This document shows, piece by piece, positions 34,983-45,969 of a stretch of 64,000 nt of DNA (position 1 is its first letter; each line of letters opens with the position of its first letter). The position numbers and the translations under genes are program-made. The notes beneath the pieces are model-generated. The model worked only from the letters and a program-made list of their open reading frames with translations. It had not been told where the DNA came from and ran no database searches. Origin of the DNA: Sphaerosporella brunnea (lineage: Eukaryota > Ascomycota > Pezizomycetes > Pezizales > Pyronemataceae); NCBI GenBank assembly GCA_008704415.1, contig VXIS01000226.1, forward strand, positions 1 through 64,000, in the 5' to 3' direction.

Positions 34983-35596
34983 CCGTAAAAACTCGGATAA
35001 AAGATACCCCCCATTTTGGGAATAGTGCCATTTTCGGGAGCGCTTAGCCGTAAGAGCGCTAGCGCGGCTTGGCGCGTCAACGTCACACCATTGCTGCTGG
35101 GAGGCTGGGAGGTGGTACGATTCACCCGGCTCGGCAGCCATTCGGGCACAGATGGCGACTCTTCGGGCTCAGGGGGTGTTCAAGCGGGTCCTGCAAGAGG
35201 CACTGGAAGAGGACGGCCTAGAGGGCGAGCAGGCACACAGGCGAAAGGTAAGTCTCAATGTTCTGTTGTTTCCTGGCCCCGCCTAACTCTTGAATTCTTG
35301 AAAAAAGCTCCGATCATGGATGACTCGCCCGGCTCGGCGCCACCTAATGGCGTCAGAAGAAGTGGCAGGCTTGTAGGGATAGAGCGGAATTATGCAGTGC
35401 AGGACCTTTTTCCCGCTTTGAGTGATACTGAGTTTGAGGATGAGGATGATGGGGTTGGTTTTTGTTGGAGGGACGAAGATTGAAGTGTGGTACACAAAGC
35501 ACAAGCAGTCGGGCACCCCAATTTGATATTGAACTAGTGCGTCCCAAAATGGTGCTATTCCCAAAATGGGTGTATCTTTTATTCGAGTTTTTACGG
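34983..35596. mobile_element. TA-flanked TIR element carrying a coding-like fragment
   Basis: Inverted ends of about 58 bp with a few mismatches begin CCGTAAAAACTCG at 34983 and 35596; TA lies at 34981-34982 and 35597-35598. The size (614 bp), TA sites and long TIRs fit a non-autonomous mariner derivative. The interior is not transposase: it contains a spliceable AT-hook-like frame (see next entry). Confidence 0.75.
35016..35483 (+). other. Coding-like cargo inside the TIR element (AT-hook-like, acidic tail)
   Basis: An open frame carries an AT-hook-like core (GTGRGRPRGRAGTQAK) up to a GTAAGT donor at 35250. A TTGAAAAAAG acceptor ends at about 35308. Splicing there stays in phase and gives APIMDDSPGSAPPNGVRRSG, then RLVGIERNY and an acidic C-terminus (SDTEFEDEDDG) with a stop at 35481-35483. 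No ATG opens the frame within the element, so it may be a captured internal gene fragment, read through from outside, or not translated. Possible relatives are chromatin proteins; I cannot name one. Confidence 0.4.
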
Positions 35597-36092
35597 TATT
35601 TCGGTTGATTTTATGTTCATGCATAATCACTCGAATCACCGTTTTCGGTAATTTTTGCGGCTCTGTTAGGCGGGTGTGGCTTGCAAAAAATTGCGCTGCC
35701 CATACAAAATTTACTTTTTTTCAATCCGCTACTGCTCCACCACAACGCCCTCAAATCACAAAAGCTCAACGTAGATTTACTCAACACATGCTCCTCTTTA
35801 ACTCTACGCTCGTTAAATAAATTCTTTTTCATTTTTTGTGGAGGAGAAGCGGTCGGCGTTGGGGGGTTGTGTTGAGGCCTCACCCCCCTGTCGCGCTACT
35901 GACAAGATGTCGGACACTCTATTTTTTTGTTTTAATCGTGATGTATTCGGCCGCTTGCGGCCATGGCATGTGGCTATATACAACAAGTCTACCCTTGGAC
36001 CTCAGGTGTCCACAGACGGGCATGACTCAAAAAGATGTGTCGTTGTTTAAGCTGGCCTTTTCTGGAATCGAATGCACCTAGTCCTATCTCAA
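35597..36092. other. Gap holding SINE-like copy 3
   Basis: A gene-free stretch. From 35919 the T-rich tail, TTTTAATC and hairpin CGGCCGCTTGCGGCC (35948-35962) match the other two copies. Confidence 0.5.
35919..36015 (-). mobile_element. SINE-like element, copy 3
   Basis: Same end as copies 1 and 2, with body similarity at CCTTGGACCTCAGG (35992-36006), which aligns with CCTTAGGCCTGAG of copy 2. It ends about 80 bp before the acetyltransferase stop. Borders are approximate. Confidence 0.45.
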
Positions 36093-37475
36093 TCACATCT
36101 CCCCCACCACTGCCCTCCTAACCGCCACCTCCACCAGCCTCACAACCTCCGCCACAACTCTCTCCTCGACCACGCCCTGCTGCCAATTAAACGTAAGCAC
36201 CATCCCCTCTTTTGCAGCGGCGACCGAGACCGCCACCGCCGGACCATCCACACCCGCACTCTGCGAGAATACGACTCTCCGCTGCTCCCTACAAACGCCC
36301 AGATTCGAGATCTCAACGCTAACATCTCTCTTCGTGCCTACCTTGCTTGCAAAATACGAGTCATAGTCCCCGATCCACGGCAACAACCCGACCGCCGTAT
36401 TCCGGCCGTCGTTCTGCACGGTCTTTTCCAAACGCGCCTTGGTTGCCCGTGCCGCGGCCCAGATGTTGGCGCTCTCTACCCGCCGCCGGTGCACGTATGG
36501 CTGTATATCTTCAGTCACCCAATTACCAATTACATCCGCATACATCGGCGGTAACCAGCGGCGTGCGGAGATAGGAGCCTGGAAAAGCAGCTCCGTGGTC
36601 GTCTCTGGCAGTGCGCAGAGAAACGCGGCGCCGACGATGTGGATCAATGCCGAGGTTACGCTGGCGTTTTCAGCTCTGCAGCGGGATGTAAAGCCGGTTA
36701 CTACATCGGTGGGGAGCGAGAGTATCCGCACGCGGGTTACGGGGTCGGGGGTGATGGGTGCACCCGTCCACTGCCCCGCAGCCGGCTGCGGAGGGAAAAC
36801 GAAGCGCCAGAGAGCGACTATCAACACCAAGAGGGAGACATGGAAGTCGAGCAGGTCTTCGAGAGGCTTGAACAGCGGGGCTGTGGGGGAAGGGATCTTT
36901 GCAGGCCCTGGCGAGGCGCTGGCTAACGCGACGTGTAAAGACCGGTGGAAAGCTGGGCCAGAGAGTCCATCTCCCAACACATGATGGTATATAAACATCA
37001 GCTCAAAGGCTTCAATCTCCTCTTCCTCTCCCCCGGGGAGCAGCAACGCAAGCCGCCAGAATGGATTCCCCGGAGTGGTGAACCGCCGGGAATGTTCCGA
37101 CTCCAGAAGAAGCTCTAGGTCTCGGCTCTTGGTGACTGTGTGCACGGAGAGAATGTCCTCGAGACGAATTTCGGGCAGCCGTACAAAGTGTGCGGATGCA
37201 AGACCCTCGTTCATAACGATGGCGGACAGGATCGGGTGCGTATTTATGACTGAGCCCAAGGCGCCGTAAAGATGCGGCTTGAGCGTTGCCAGCTTGCATG
37301 CGGTCACCTGGTAGGAGGATGTTACGATGACATTGGGGTAGAAGTTCATGGCGTGCCGCTGCGTGCACCAGCGTTCTAGCAGACCTGGTGATAGTCAGTA
37401 ACTAGGTCGTGGGATGAGAGATGGTGGTGGTGTTTGTATACCAACTGGACGCAGCTTTTGGTAAGTTTCTTCCAT
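36093..37475 (-). CDS. Alcohol O-acetyltransferase-like protein (AATase)
   Basis: Exons 37442-37475 (34 nt, MEETYQKLRPV) and 36093-37384 join in phase over a 57-nt intron to 441 aa. AATases transfer acetyl from acetyl-CoA to alcohols (yeast ATF1/2). Family signs: an N-terminal GLLERWCTQRHAMNFYPNV, the catalytic HHxxxDG as MFIYHHVLGDGLSG, and a C-terminal ISNLGVC...FSQSAGVDGPAVAVSV followed by TFNWQQGVV, matching the DFG-like/NWQ region of the condensation superfamily. A hydrophobic segment (FHVSLLVLIVALWRFVFPP) mid-protein may associate with membrane. The short exon 1 fits the conserved start of the family. Substrate is unknown. Confidence 0.82.
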
Positions 37476-40400
37476 CTTCAATTCGCTGCTTTATGGTCTT
37501 TGTGCAATGATGCAGTGATATGCTGTGGCCGATTTCGAGGCGGGCTCCTCGGTACTCGTCGGGATGACAGTAATATATCATGATCGATCCATGTCGCACA
37601 CGCAAAAACCACTCATCTCGTGAAAGGAGACGCGCGTCAGCCACTGGTTAGATATTACCGGACACCGCGACAATTTTACAGCTTCACATCCCGTTGGGGG
37701 CCAGGGAACGAGCCTTCCCCCCTCGATCACGGACCGTCACTCAGACGGGCCCAATCGGGTAATAACATAGGCCTCCACCTGGTGCTTGGTTGCTGAGAGT
37801 CATTGCCTGATGGTTGGTTGAAGACAGTCATTGCCTGGTGATTGGTTGCCGAGAGTTATTGTCTAGGAGGCCTCCCACCACGTTATGGAGCATCTCTCAT
37901 CGCCTTGCTCCCTGAAATCCCATGTTCAGTCGAGTCGCATAACGGCTAGACCGAAAACGACTCTCCGGACCCCGACCCCTCCATGGGCCGTGAGGATTCC
38001 CAGTCCCCCTCCACGACGGACTTCTATCTCGACACTGCCCGTGCCGACCAGTGCCGACCAGTGCCGAAACATTGACATAAATGCCTTTGCGTCCCCGGGT
38101 CAGCGGTTCGTGGGGGCCGCCACGTGCTCTATCCACAACCCCGATGAAGAAGCGGTGGATCGGCGACGATTCCGAAATAGCGCCCTCCCGCAACGCTGCC
38201 CCCGCAACTACCACCGTCAGAGACGCTCTCTTGGTTACGGCCATGGCCACCAAGATCAAGAAAGCGACACAGAAGACGGACGAGGAGATAGACTCCATTC
38301 AACAACATCTCAACCAACACCAAGAAGTCGTACTCGGACGACTGGCGCACGCCGATTGATATAAATGAACATTAAGCTGAATCAGAGAGCGGCCAAGCTG
38401 GGATCAGGGGGCCGCCGAACTCGCGGAGATCAAACAGGCCGTGCTTTGGCTGACCGATCGTGAGCGCCTTCGCCAGGAGGCGGAGAAGCTTGAGGAGGAA
38501 GACAGCGCTGGTCCACTCGTCCCTTCAATCATGCCATGTTCTTTCGCAACAAGGCACTAGAGGCCAGGACTGGCATCGAACCTTCCATTCTCCAGGAACA
38601 GCACGCAGCCGAGCTGCAGAAGATCCGCCAGTCTCGCCGCCCGACCCAAGAGGCAGCCTCTCAAGCTGGCCGTCCTCGGGAGTCAGCCAAAGTGGACATC
38701 AAAAAAATTATGGAAGGAATCATGATGGACTCGGAGAAGCTTCAGGCTCGCCTTGCAGAGTCAGTTCATGCCACAGACGCCACCATGGCCATCCCAACCA
38801 AGAAGGGTAGGACTAGGAAGAACAAAGGAAAAGGAAAAGAGGGGGACCAATGGCGAATGCTGGCACCTCAGCAGAGAGGGAGAAGGAGAAGGGCAAGGAG
38901 AATGGGAAAGGAAAGGAGAAGGAGAATGAGGGTCTTGACGATAGAACGGCGCCCCCCATCGGATGCAAAAGAGCCCTCTAGCCCCATCCTCCAAGCACCA
39001 GGCACGGGGCTCCTATGCCAGTGCCGCCGTGGTCAACAACGGCGCAGACACGTCTAACCAGGTCAGACGGGGCATGGATCCCTGCCCCATCACGGACTAA
39101 GGCAGACCACACCGATGCCAGTGTCGCTTCCGGCCCTAGAATGGCCAACCCTGGGTGACAACAACTAGACCGGCAGCGCCGCGTCATCTTTGTGAGAGAC
39201 GCGAACACCCGCACCTCAGTCCTTTGGGGCCCCCGAGTATAGGTTCGCCATGGCCGTCGGTGTTAGGAATTGCAAGCCGTGAGAATCGCAAGGCACAAGC
39301 AATAGTGCCACTTCGGGGTGTTGCTGAGCGAAATGATTACGGAGCAATATCCACACTTTGAGCATGGTGGCACAGATATCCGTCGCAATAGAATTGATCA
39401 GAGAATAGTTGCCGCCGGTGATTTCTTCCGGCTGAGATAAAATCCAAAGACAGTAGTTCTCGGCATCCAGTGTGCGTCCACATTTTCCACTTTATGGAAG
39501 AACGTCAGGTGAGCAGAGTTCACTCACACGGATGCTCGATACGGTTTCGGTTGATGTCGGAACTCTCATCGGTGATGATATTCAATATCCTGCCTTTGAG
39601 CTTTCCCTTCACTTCCTTCTTCGTTTGGTCATACGCTTGCTCCAATAGCGTCGTCGAGATGGAAGTACGATGAGTAGCCTTGAATGCAGGAGAAAATACG
39701 GATTTTCAACGAAGCTGAACGGTAAGTTAGATATGTACATTGCGATTACAAGTTCGGTATCGAGTGCTCACTTTTCGTGCGCGGTCAACTGACGGATGTT
39801 GGTAAGGGTGTTTGACAACTGGTACCATCCACCTCAGCCATCATCGCGTTGGTAGTCTTCGACTCCTTCATCGCTTCAAGGTACGGTGCACGTGTTGGTG
39901 ATTGCATCTTGTGTGCTGAGCGTCTTCGGCATTACAGTACCGTAGAATTCCAGACATAAGGCGGTCGCCTTATACCAATATCCAAATTGTCAAAGGCGAA
40001 GGGTTAAGTTAGGGCTAGGTTTATCCTGCCTGAACGCCCCACCCGCCCAATGTCCGCATTTCTACGGTATTTGCATACCACCCGCACAGTCTACATCAGG
40101 TCAGCGAACAGTGAACATCCCCTTCTCGCGTAACGTTCATACCTTAAAGCCCGCTTTCTTGTATGTATTTGATGAAAGAGGCAGGATCTTGACGAGGGCT
40201 CGGCATTAGGGGTAATCAAGGTGGGTTGAAGAAGCGGAGTTGGAAATGCTTCAGTCAGGTTGACTTTGTTCAACGGTTAACGGCTAGGAATGCCGGCCTA
40301 GCGTGTGACGTCCTGTCATGTCATGTCACGTCTTGTGACAGGTTCTGCCCCCGTGCGTGCGTGCCGTATTTTTTGGAGCGAAAGGCTGGCTGTTTGGTAT

Positions 40401-40585
40401 GGTTGGGGACGCATATACCCGGTGTGGATATAGGTATCCCACTTTGGGCTGCTATACTCCACCAGCAACACCCACTCGGGTGTGAAAAATGGAAGTTCAC
40501 GCTCATCGCTCAACGTGTTTTGTATGTGTTAGTAAGCCCAAAGTGAATGTCAGGCACCGGCTATAGGCGTCCCCAACCACAGGGC
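37476..40585. other. Gene-poor region with decayed coding-like DNA
   Basis: Three kilobases without a supportable gene. Charged coding-like stretches at about 38240-38530 and 38536-38950 (for example KIKKATQKTDEEIDSIQ and DRERLRQEAEKLEEEDS) in shifting frames resemble a LINE ORF1-type or similar mobile-element protein, but I cannot prove it. Short direct repeats GTCATTGCCTG at 37799 and 37829, with the related GTTATTGTCT at 37855, and GTGCCGACCA in tandem at 38041-38061. Confidence 0.35.
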
Positions 40586-40993
40586 CAGTGTTCTCAACAG
40601 CCAGCCCGCTCGCCCGGCTGCGTTGGGCGCCCGGCTGGCTGTTTGGGCTGCAGCCCACAACGGAGACCACAATGACGACAAATACGACCATCATGATATC
40701 AACTACTGCTGCGAAATGAAAAGTACATAAAGATGTTCGCCGTGGAAAATGACGACTAGGAGGGAATCACTAGATAGGAGTTTACTATAACATTACAGAT
40801 CCTGATAAGTTTATCGGCGCCGATTGAACCCCGCCACTCGCAGTGACCTGTCTTCACCGGGGATCACTCAAAGCCGGGCTGGCCCGACAGCGGGCTGGGC
40901 CGTTTGGGCTGATGTAAAAAGCCCGCCGGGCTGGCTGCTTAAAGCAGCCGGCCAAGCCCGCCCGGCTGTTTCGGCTGGCGACCGAGAACACTG
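40586..40993. mobile_element. hAT-like inverted-repeat element, 408 bp
   Basis: The ends read CAGTGTTCTC (40586) and its complement (40993), the form of hAT termini, with GC-rich subterminal repeats of CCCGGCTG/AGCCAGCC type on both sides. No transposase inside. The 8-bp flanks (cacagggc, catcctcc) do not match, so a target duplication is not shown. Confidence 0.5.
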
Positions 40994-41183
40994 CATCCTC
41001 CGTCAAATAGCTCGTCATCGTTCTTCCTTTGCGCAATTTCATTGGGATCAGCCAGTACCCCTTTTCCCTCCAAAACCCCAAGCAGTACAGGCCAATTATC
41101 TTGCACAGAACTCCATTTTTCCCTGAGCAGGCAGCTCCCGGTTCCAAATTGCAATTCAATCCGCCACTGCCACTTCAGATCTT

Positions 41184-41398
41184 TTACTTGAGTAGATCAT
41201 CCTCCGAACCGTTAGGATTCAAAGAAATACCTGTTTCCTTGGAAGATTTCCGTATGAGATCAGCTTTTTGACGATGAAGTTTTTCCCAAGCATCTCCAAC
41301 TATCTTGGTCATCAAACTACGTCGCTCCCGCACAGCAACCGGCTTCCTTTCAGGGAATCCACTCTTCCAGCCAGCATCGATTCGTTCTAAACAATCCG
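41184..41398 (-). pseudogene. Decayed transposon-like coding fragment
   Basis: The minus-strand frame reads RIDAGWKSGFPERKPVAVRE and MTKIVGDAWEKLHRQKADLI, ending GSEDDLLK at the TAA at 41184-41186. It looks like the C-terminus of a fungal transposase-type protein. No intact ORF surrounds it. Confidence 0.4.
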
Positions 41399-41698
41399 CG
41401 GTATCCTCCTCTTCCTCCCCTTACACCCACCCTCGCTCTTCCCCTTCTTCTCCACCTCCTTCTCCCCTTCCTCTTCAAGCTCCACCACCTCCTGCTCCTC
41501 CCCTTCGCACTCGTCTTCTCCCTCCCCAAATAACCGTGCTAGTGCACTATCTTCTTGCTCTAAGAAATTGTCGAGGTCCATGGTAGCTTCTATCATGATG
41601 ATTAGCGGAGTATTCTGCCTAGAGGGAACTTGATGGTACCAGTTTTTGTTAAATGTCGAGGCGGTTACGGCGATGCGAGTGGTGCAGGGGTGAATGAC

Positions 41699-42110
41699 TC
41701 ACTGTGTATCACTCTGCGCGGCTCCGCTTCTAGGAGTCGATAAGTATGATATACCAATATTACATTTGAATACCTTTCGGCCGGAAAACAATACAGAGCT
41801 ATGGTAAAAACTGCAGTGAAAATTTGGAGTTGCGCCGAGACCGACTGACAGCTCATGATTCGCGCTTTTTTTTGACTTTCTTCGACGTCGCTTCGTCCCC
41901 ACAACCTCATGTTCGAGTTCCATCAATTCCTCCTCAATTTCCAGCAACTGTTCTTCTTCAACCTGGTCTCCCAACTGCCTAAAGGAACGATTCAGAATGC
42001 GCCTATTTACATGGATGTAGGATAGCTTGTCTGCACGCTCCGTTGTAAGGCGATTCCGCTTTTTGTCGTGGATCAAATTCCTCGTAGAAAATGACCGCTC
42101 TGAGGGTACA
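41699..42110 (-). pseudogene. hAT transposase C-terminal fragment (dimerisation domain)
   Basis: The minus strand reads SVPSERSFSTRNLIHDKKRN, then RLTTERADKLSYIHVNRRIL. This is the C-terminal hAT dimerisation block in which ER.FS is followed by the conserved helix. A Glu-rich and Lys/Arg-rich end follows (TKRRRRKSKKS). The DDE core is not seen upstream. It lies 0.7 kb from the hAT-like ends at 40586-40993 and may be a remnant of the parent element. Confidence 0.6.
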
Positions 42111-42601
42111 GAGTTAGAGTGTGTGTGTGAAGTAGCTTGAGGGCAAGCTCAGCAAGATCCGGTGCAAAGGACCCTTTTTACGCTGTAAGGGACTCGAGTT
42201 AGCACTACACTACCAGTAGCGGTGCCAGTAAAGGAGCTTACCTTTGCACCTTGCAGTCCACTGGCATCACGTATTTCAAAGTTGGTCTGAATGTCAGGGT
42301 CCAGGTGGCGAGGCAATTTGTTAACTTGAATGGGCTTGCTGGCAGACTGTGGTATGCAGTCGGAAGAGGACCACTTTATATCCAGGAATTCGCAGTGCTT
42401 CTCTTGGGTGCAGAGCTCTATCTCGCTTTCTTTTGGGCTCCGACGCAGAGCTCTATCTCGCTACAAAACAAGCTTTTATACCGGCCCCAGGCGCAATAAT
42501 CTACAGTGTAAGTTTACCTAAACTCAAGTCACGTACACAAACGTACCTAATCGAACCGTAATTATCGACCCCTACGCGCTTCCGCTGTGACCAGCCTGTA
42601 A

Positions 42602-43012
42602 TCCATACACCCAGTGATCTGTCTGTGCTGCCGCTAAATGAGTCTACCCAATCCGATGCTGCTGCGTTCCATCAATGCCAACATGGACCGGGTCCATCTA
42701 ATTATGATCCTGCCCGCTGTCCATGTCATTTTCAATATGACCGAGCCCATCTGACGATGTTGCTGCCCTCCATCAGTGCCGCTCACAATATGACCGGGTC
42801 CATCTAATGCCACTCGACATCAGTACTGTTCCCCATAACATGACCGGGAACACTGCTAAGCATGCCCGCTCCATGTCCCCGATGCCGTCAGTATCGCTTG
42901 CAATAGACCAATCTCCTGCCCGCCGTAAGTACCGCTTCCAGTAACATTCATGACCTTGGCGATGATGTTGCTGCCCTCCATTAGCCGCTGGAAAGGAAGC
43001 TCTGCGTGTGTG
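42602..43012. repeat. Degenerate tandem repeat region
   Basis: A unit with GATGTTGCTGCCCTCCATCA and a following ATATGACCGGGTCCATCT recurs at 42655, 42756 and, partly, 42964; partial units (ATGACCGGG, CATGCCCGC) lie between. Copies are diverged and spacing is irregular. Confidence 0.45.
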
Positions 43013-43352
43013 AGCGTGGTTCATTTTTGTTCAACTGACCCCGCACAACCGCAAAAATTCCCAACCCGCTCTTGGCCACAACCCTAGCCACGGCTACCTA
43101 AGATATTATGACCGTCACGGCCACGTGATGATTTGACGTGATGCCATACCTTGGAGTATGTATTTCATCCAGAAGTGCTTAATGATCCCATGCTCGCTGG
43201 AGCAGCAATTGCCCGAACATGGGCGCTACTTTTAACTCCGGCGAGGGAGGCGGTCGTCTTCGGAACGTTGCGTTTACCAGTGAAGATGTAGATACCCGAA
43301 AAGTTGATAAAATAATCTATCAAATACAAGCCCTCATCGCAATCTATGCAAA

Positions 43353-44115
43353 TTACGCAGCAATCCCGTACCCCCCCTGCCGCTCCTCAACCCTCACCGT
43401 AATCCTCCCCTCCTCAAGCTCCTTCCCATCAACCCTAACCCCCGCCTCAATAACATCACCGGGCTTGACGGGGCCGACGCCCTTGGGGGTTCCAGTCAGC
43501 AACAAATCGTCTTCCTCCAAGGGCGCAACCGAGGTGACATGCTGCAGCAGGCGCGGGATATCAAACAGCATCAGCCCGGTAGAATCGCACTGTCTAGTTT
43601 CGCCGTTGACCTTGAGAAACAACTCGACGTTGTGGGGATCCGGCAGTTTTTCCTTCGGGATCAGGTGCGACACTGGCAGGAACGTTTTGAAGCCCTTACA
43701 CAGCGACCAGGGGAGAGATTTCTTCTTGGCGGCTTCCTGCGCTGTGGCTTCGTCAGCCTTTGCTTCGGGGGGAGAGGAGAAGAGGGGGGGGGGGGTTACA
43801 TGTCCGCTCCGTCATATCGATCCCCACAGCCCAGCCCTTCACCGCGGCCTCCATCGCCTCCGTAGTAGCAGCAGCCTCGTCCACCGTCTTGCCCAGCACC
43901 GCCACGAGCTCCACCTCGTAGTGCAGCCTTGCGCCCCCGCCCCGCGGCGCCAGGATCGGCCCGCCGCCCGGCTGCAGCAGCGCGCTCGCCGGCTTCAGGA
44001 AGTAGAAGGGCTCCGAGGGCCGCGTGTTGCCCAGCTCTGCGATGTGGTCCGCGTAGTTGCGCCCAACGCACGCGATTGTGCGCGGCCGCGCGAGCCGGAG
44101 GAGTTTCGTAGCCAT
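43353..44115 (-). CDS. Fumarylacetoacetate hydrolase-domain protein, FAHD1 type
   Basis: Two exons, 43800-44115 and 43353-43741, give 234 aa. FAHD1 proteins are mitochondrial acylpyruvases/oxaloacetate decarboxylases; the family also covers catechol meta-cleavage hydrolases. N-terminal RTIACVGRNYADHIAELG and YFLKPASALL are typical. The metal site has HYEVELVAVLGK (two Glu) and GIDMTERTS (Asp). After the junction come QEAAKKKSLPWSLCKGFKTF and LLLTGTPKGVGPVKPGDVIE, the closing substrate loop. The acceptor at 43742 (GCCACAG) was chosen because nearer AGs give a stop. Intron 43742-43799 is 58 nt with a C-rich donor side. Confidence 0.88.
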
Positions 44116-44484
44116 TTGATTTAGTTGTTGATGGTGAGGTAGCGGAATTTTATATAGTGCGGAAAAGTCCCCGACGGAGACAACCGAGTTCGGTTGATAT
44201 ATATTCCGGCTACCTGTGGGTTTGTATGTACAAAAGAAATAGCAACTCTGCTGGTAGAATATGTGTGGGCCTAAATATATATCTATATACTTCTTTGCAC
44301 ACAGTAATTGATCCAGCCCTTAAGTTATGGTTACATACTCACAATGTATCACTCGATGTGCGCCATGTTTACTTCATGGCACGATCTTGATTGTGTAGGT
44401 AGATCGTCAGGAGATACATGAGCTCTTAGCGGAAAATGAACCAGCACCGCTCGCTCTAAAAGCTCGCAATCATCATCATCATCC
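44116..44484. other. Intergenic upstream of the FAHD1-like gene
   Basis: Short gap with AT-rich sequence (44195-44330). No gene seen. Confidence 0.45.
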
Positions 44485-45969
44485 CTAACGCAGTCTCAGG
44501 GTACAATCATCCGTCCACGCATCACTATAGCCCCTCGTAAAGCTATCACCACTCGGAGTTCTTCCCCTAGCACCAAACCCAGCACTCAACGTTTCCGCGA
44601 CTCCTCCCGTTCCGCCGATCCTGAACATCGCGCTGATTTGCGGCATATGCAGCGCTTGTCGATTTCGTTAACAACTTACATCGTTATGGAGGGAGAGAGG
44701 GAGGGTATGTACCTTTTACTATCGCTCGAGCCTTGACTGCCGCCGGCGCGGCCTTGACCATTCGTGCCACCTGGTTCGAAACCGCTTTGTAGTCGTCTTC
44801 GTGGATGTGTGCGAATTTGCAGATATTCCTGTGGTCGCGTTCCAGAGGGTATCTGACGCCCTCGCCCACATTCAGCAGCGCCGAGGAGCGATCGACAATC
44901 TAACAATCAATCATCGTCACCACCACGACCAAAGGGAAGGAAAAAAAAATCCTACCACATGATCAAACGCACTAATAACCCTCGCGATCTTGGTCTTTTT
45001 GGTCTCGTAGAACGTGGCGAGTTCCAGAGCTCCATGGGTGATTCGAAACTCCTTCTCGATCTCGAAGAGCTGTGAAGAGTCCATTCGTAGCGCTTGGAAT
45101 AGGTCCTCACGCACCCCGAGCGCTTTTGCGGCGAGCCCGAGCACCGAGTTGCTAGCTGTGTCGCTGCCTCTGTGGGGTGTGGCTAGAAACACAATCCCGC
45201 TTGTTGCTGTGCTTATCACGGTTGTGGATTTCTCCTTGAGGGCCAGAGTAAGGGCCTGTACACACCCCAACCCATCACATCAGCCTACTCTCCAAGCTTC
45301 AGAAGGAGGGAGCGGGGGGGGGGGATACCAGCTTCACAACGATCCCACCGAGACTGTGGCATACAAACACGATAGGCCTCTTCCTATCCTTTCTTCCCCG
45401 TTTGTTTACCAACGCCCCCAGGAGTCCCTGCGCAAACTCCGGGATAGTAGTGGTGCTGCTGCTATCCCACACATTGCTGTTGTATCCATAAGTCATGATG
45501 CGGGCCTTCGGCAGCTGTTCCGGCAGGAAGTCGCGGAGCCACATCCTATCGCCCGCGGTCCAGGTCTGGAACGCATGGCCGTTGAGGCCGTGGACTGCAA
45601 CCAGGCTTTTGATCTGATCTCAGTATTCCACCCCGAAGAGTAAGAATTGAGGAGGAGAGAAGGAAAGCCATACTCGACCTCATCCTGCGGGCTCGCCGCC
45701 AGCACTGTCAACCCCATAAACTCGCCATCGATACTGGGGCGGCGCCCCAGGCACCTCGGCAGCCTTTTTGCCGTGCGGAACTTCTCGGCCGCCCGCTTTG
45801 TGTCGAAAGTGACAGTGGCGGTCAGCACCGAGTCTTTCTCGGAGTCGGTGGGTGCAAGGGAGATGCAGTCGCTGCGGACGCCGCAGGCTTTGGAGAGGTC
45901 TTTCTTGCTGGTGGTTGTGGGGACGCCACTGATTCTAAGGGAGGTGGAGGAGGTGATGATTGAAGCCAT
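44485..45969 (-). CDS. SERAC1-like serine esterase (DUF676-type alpha/beta hydrolase)
   Basis: Five exons, 45674-45969, 45329-45605, 44956-45255, 44713-44899 and 44485-44654, join in phase to 409 aa. SERAC1-like proteins are lipase-fold enzymes tied to phospholipid remodelling; fungal versions often sit next to NACHT or ankyrin modules, absent here. The hydrolase starts VDLVAVHGLNGHAFQTW, then MWLRDFLPEQLPKARIMTYG. The nucleophile elbow is FVCHSLGGIVVKL (Ser in CHSLGG). GIVFLATPHRGSD follows, and a His in FAHIHEDDYKAV. The first 98 residues (SLRISGVPTTTSKKDL, ATVTFDTKRAAEKF) look like a small RRM-like alpha-beta domain; that is a guess. Acceptors at 45606 and 44655 were chosen because they keep the long open frames. 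Confidence 0.8.

Noticed and set aside
42251..42561. Overlapping plus-strand ORFs with repeated ELYLAFFW-like phrases
   Set aside because: They arise from a short local repeat (GCAGAGCTCTATCTCGCT twice), not from a gene.
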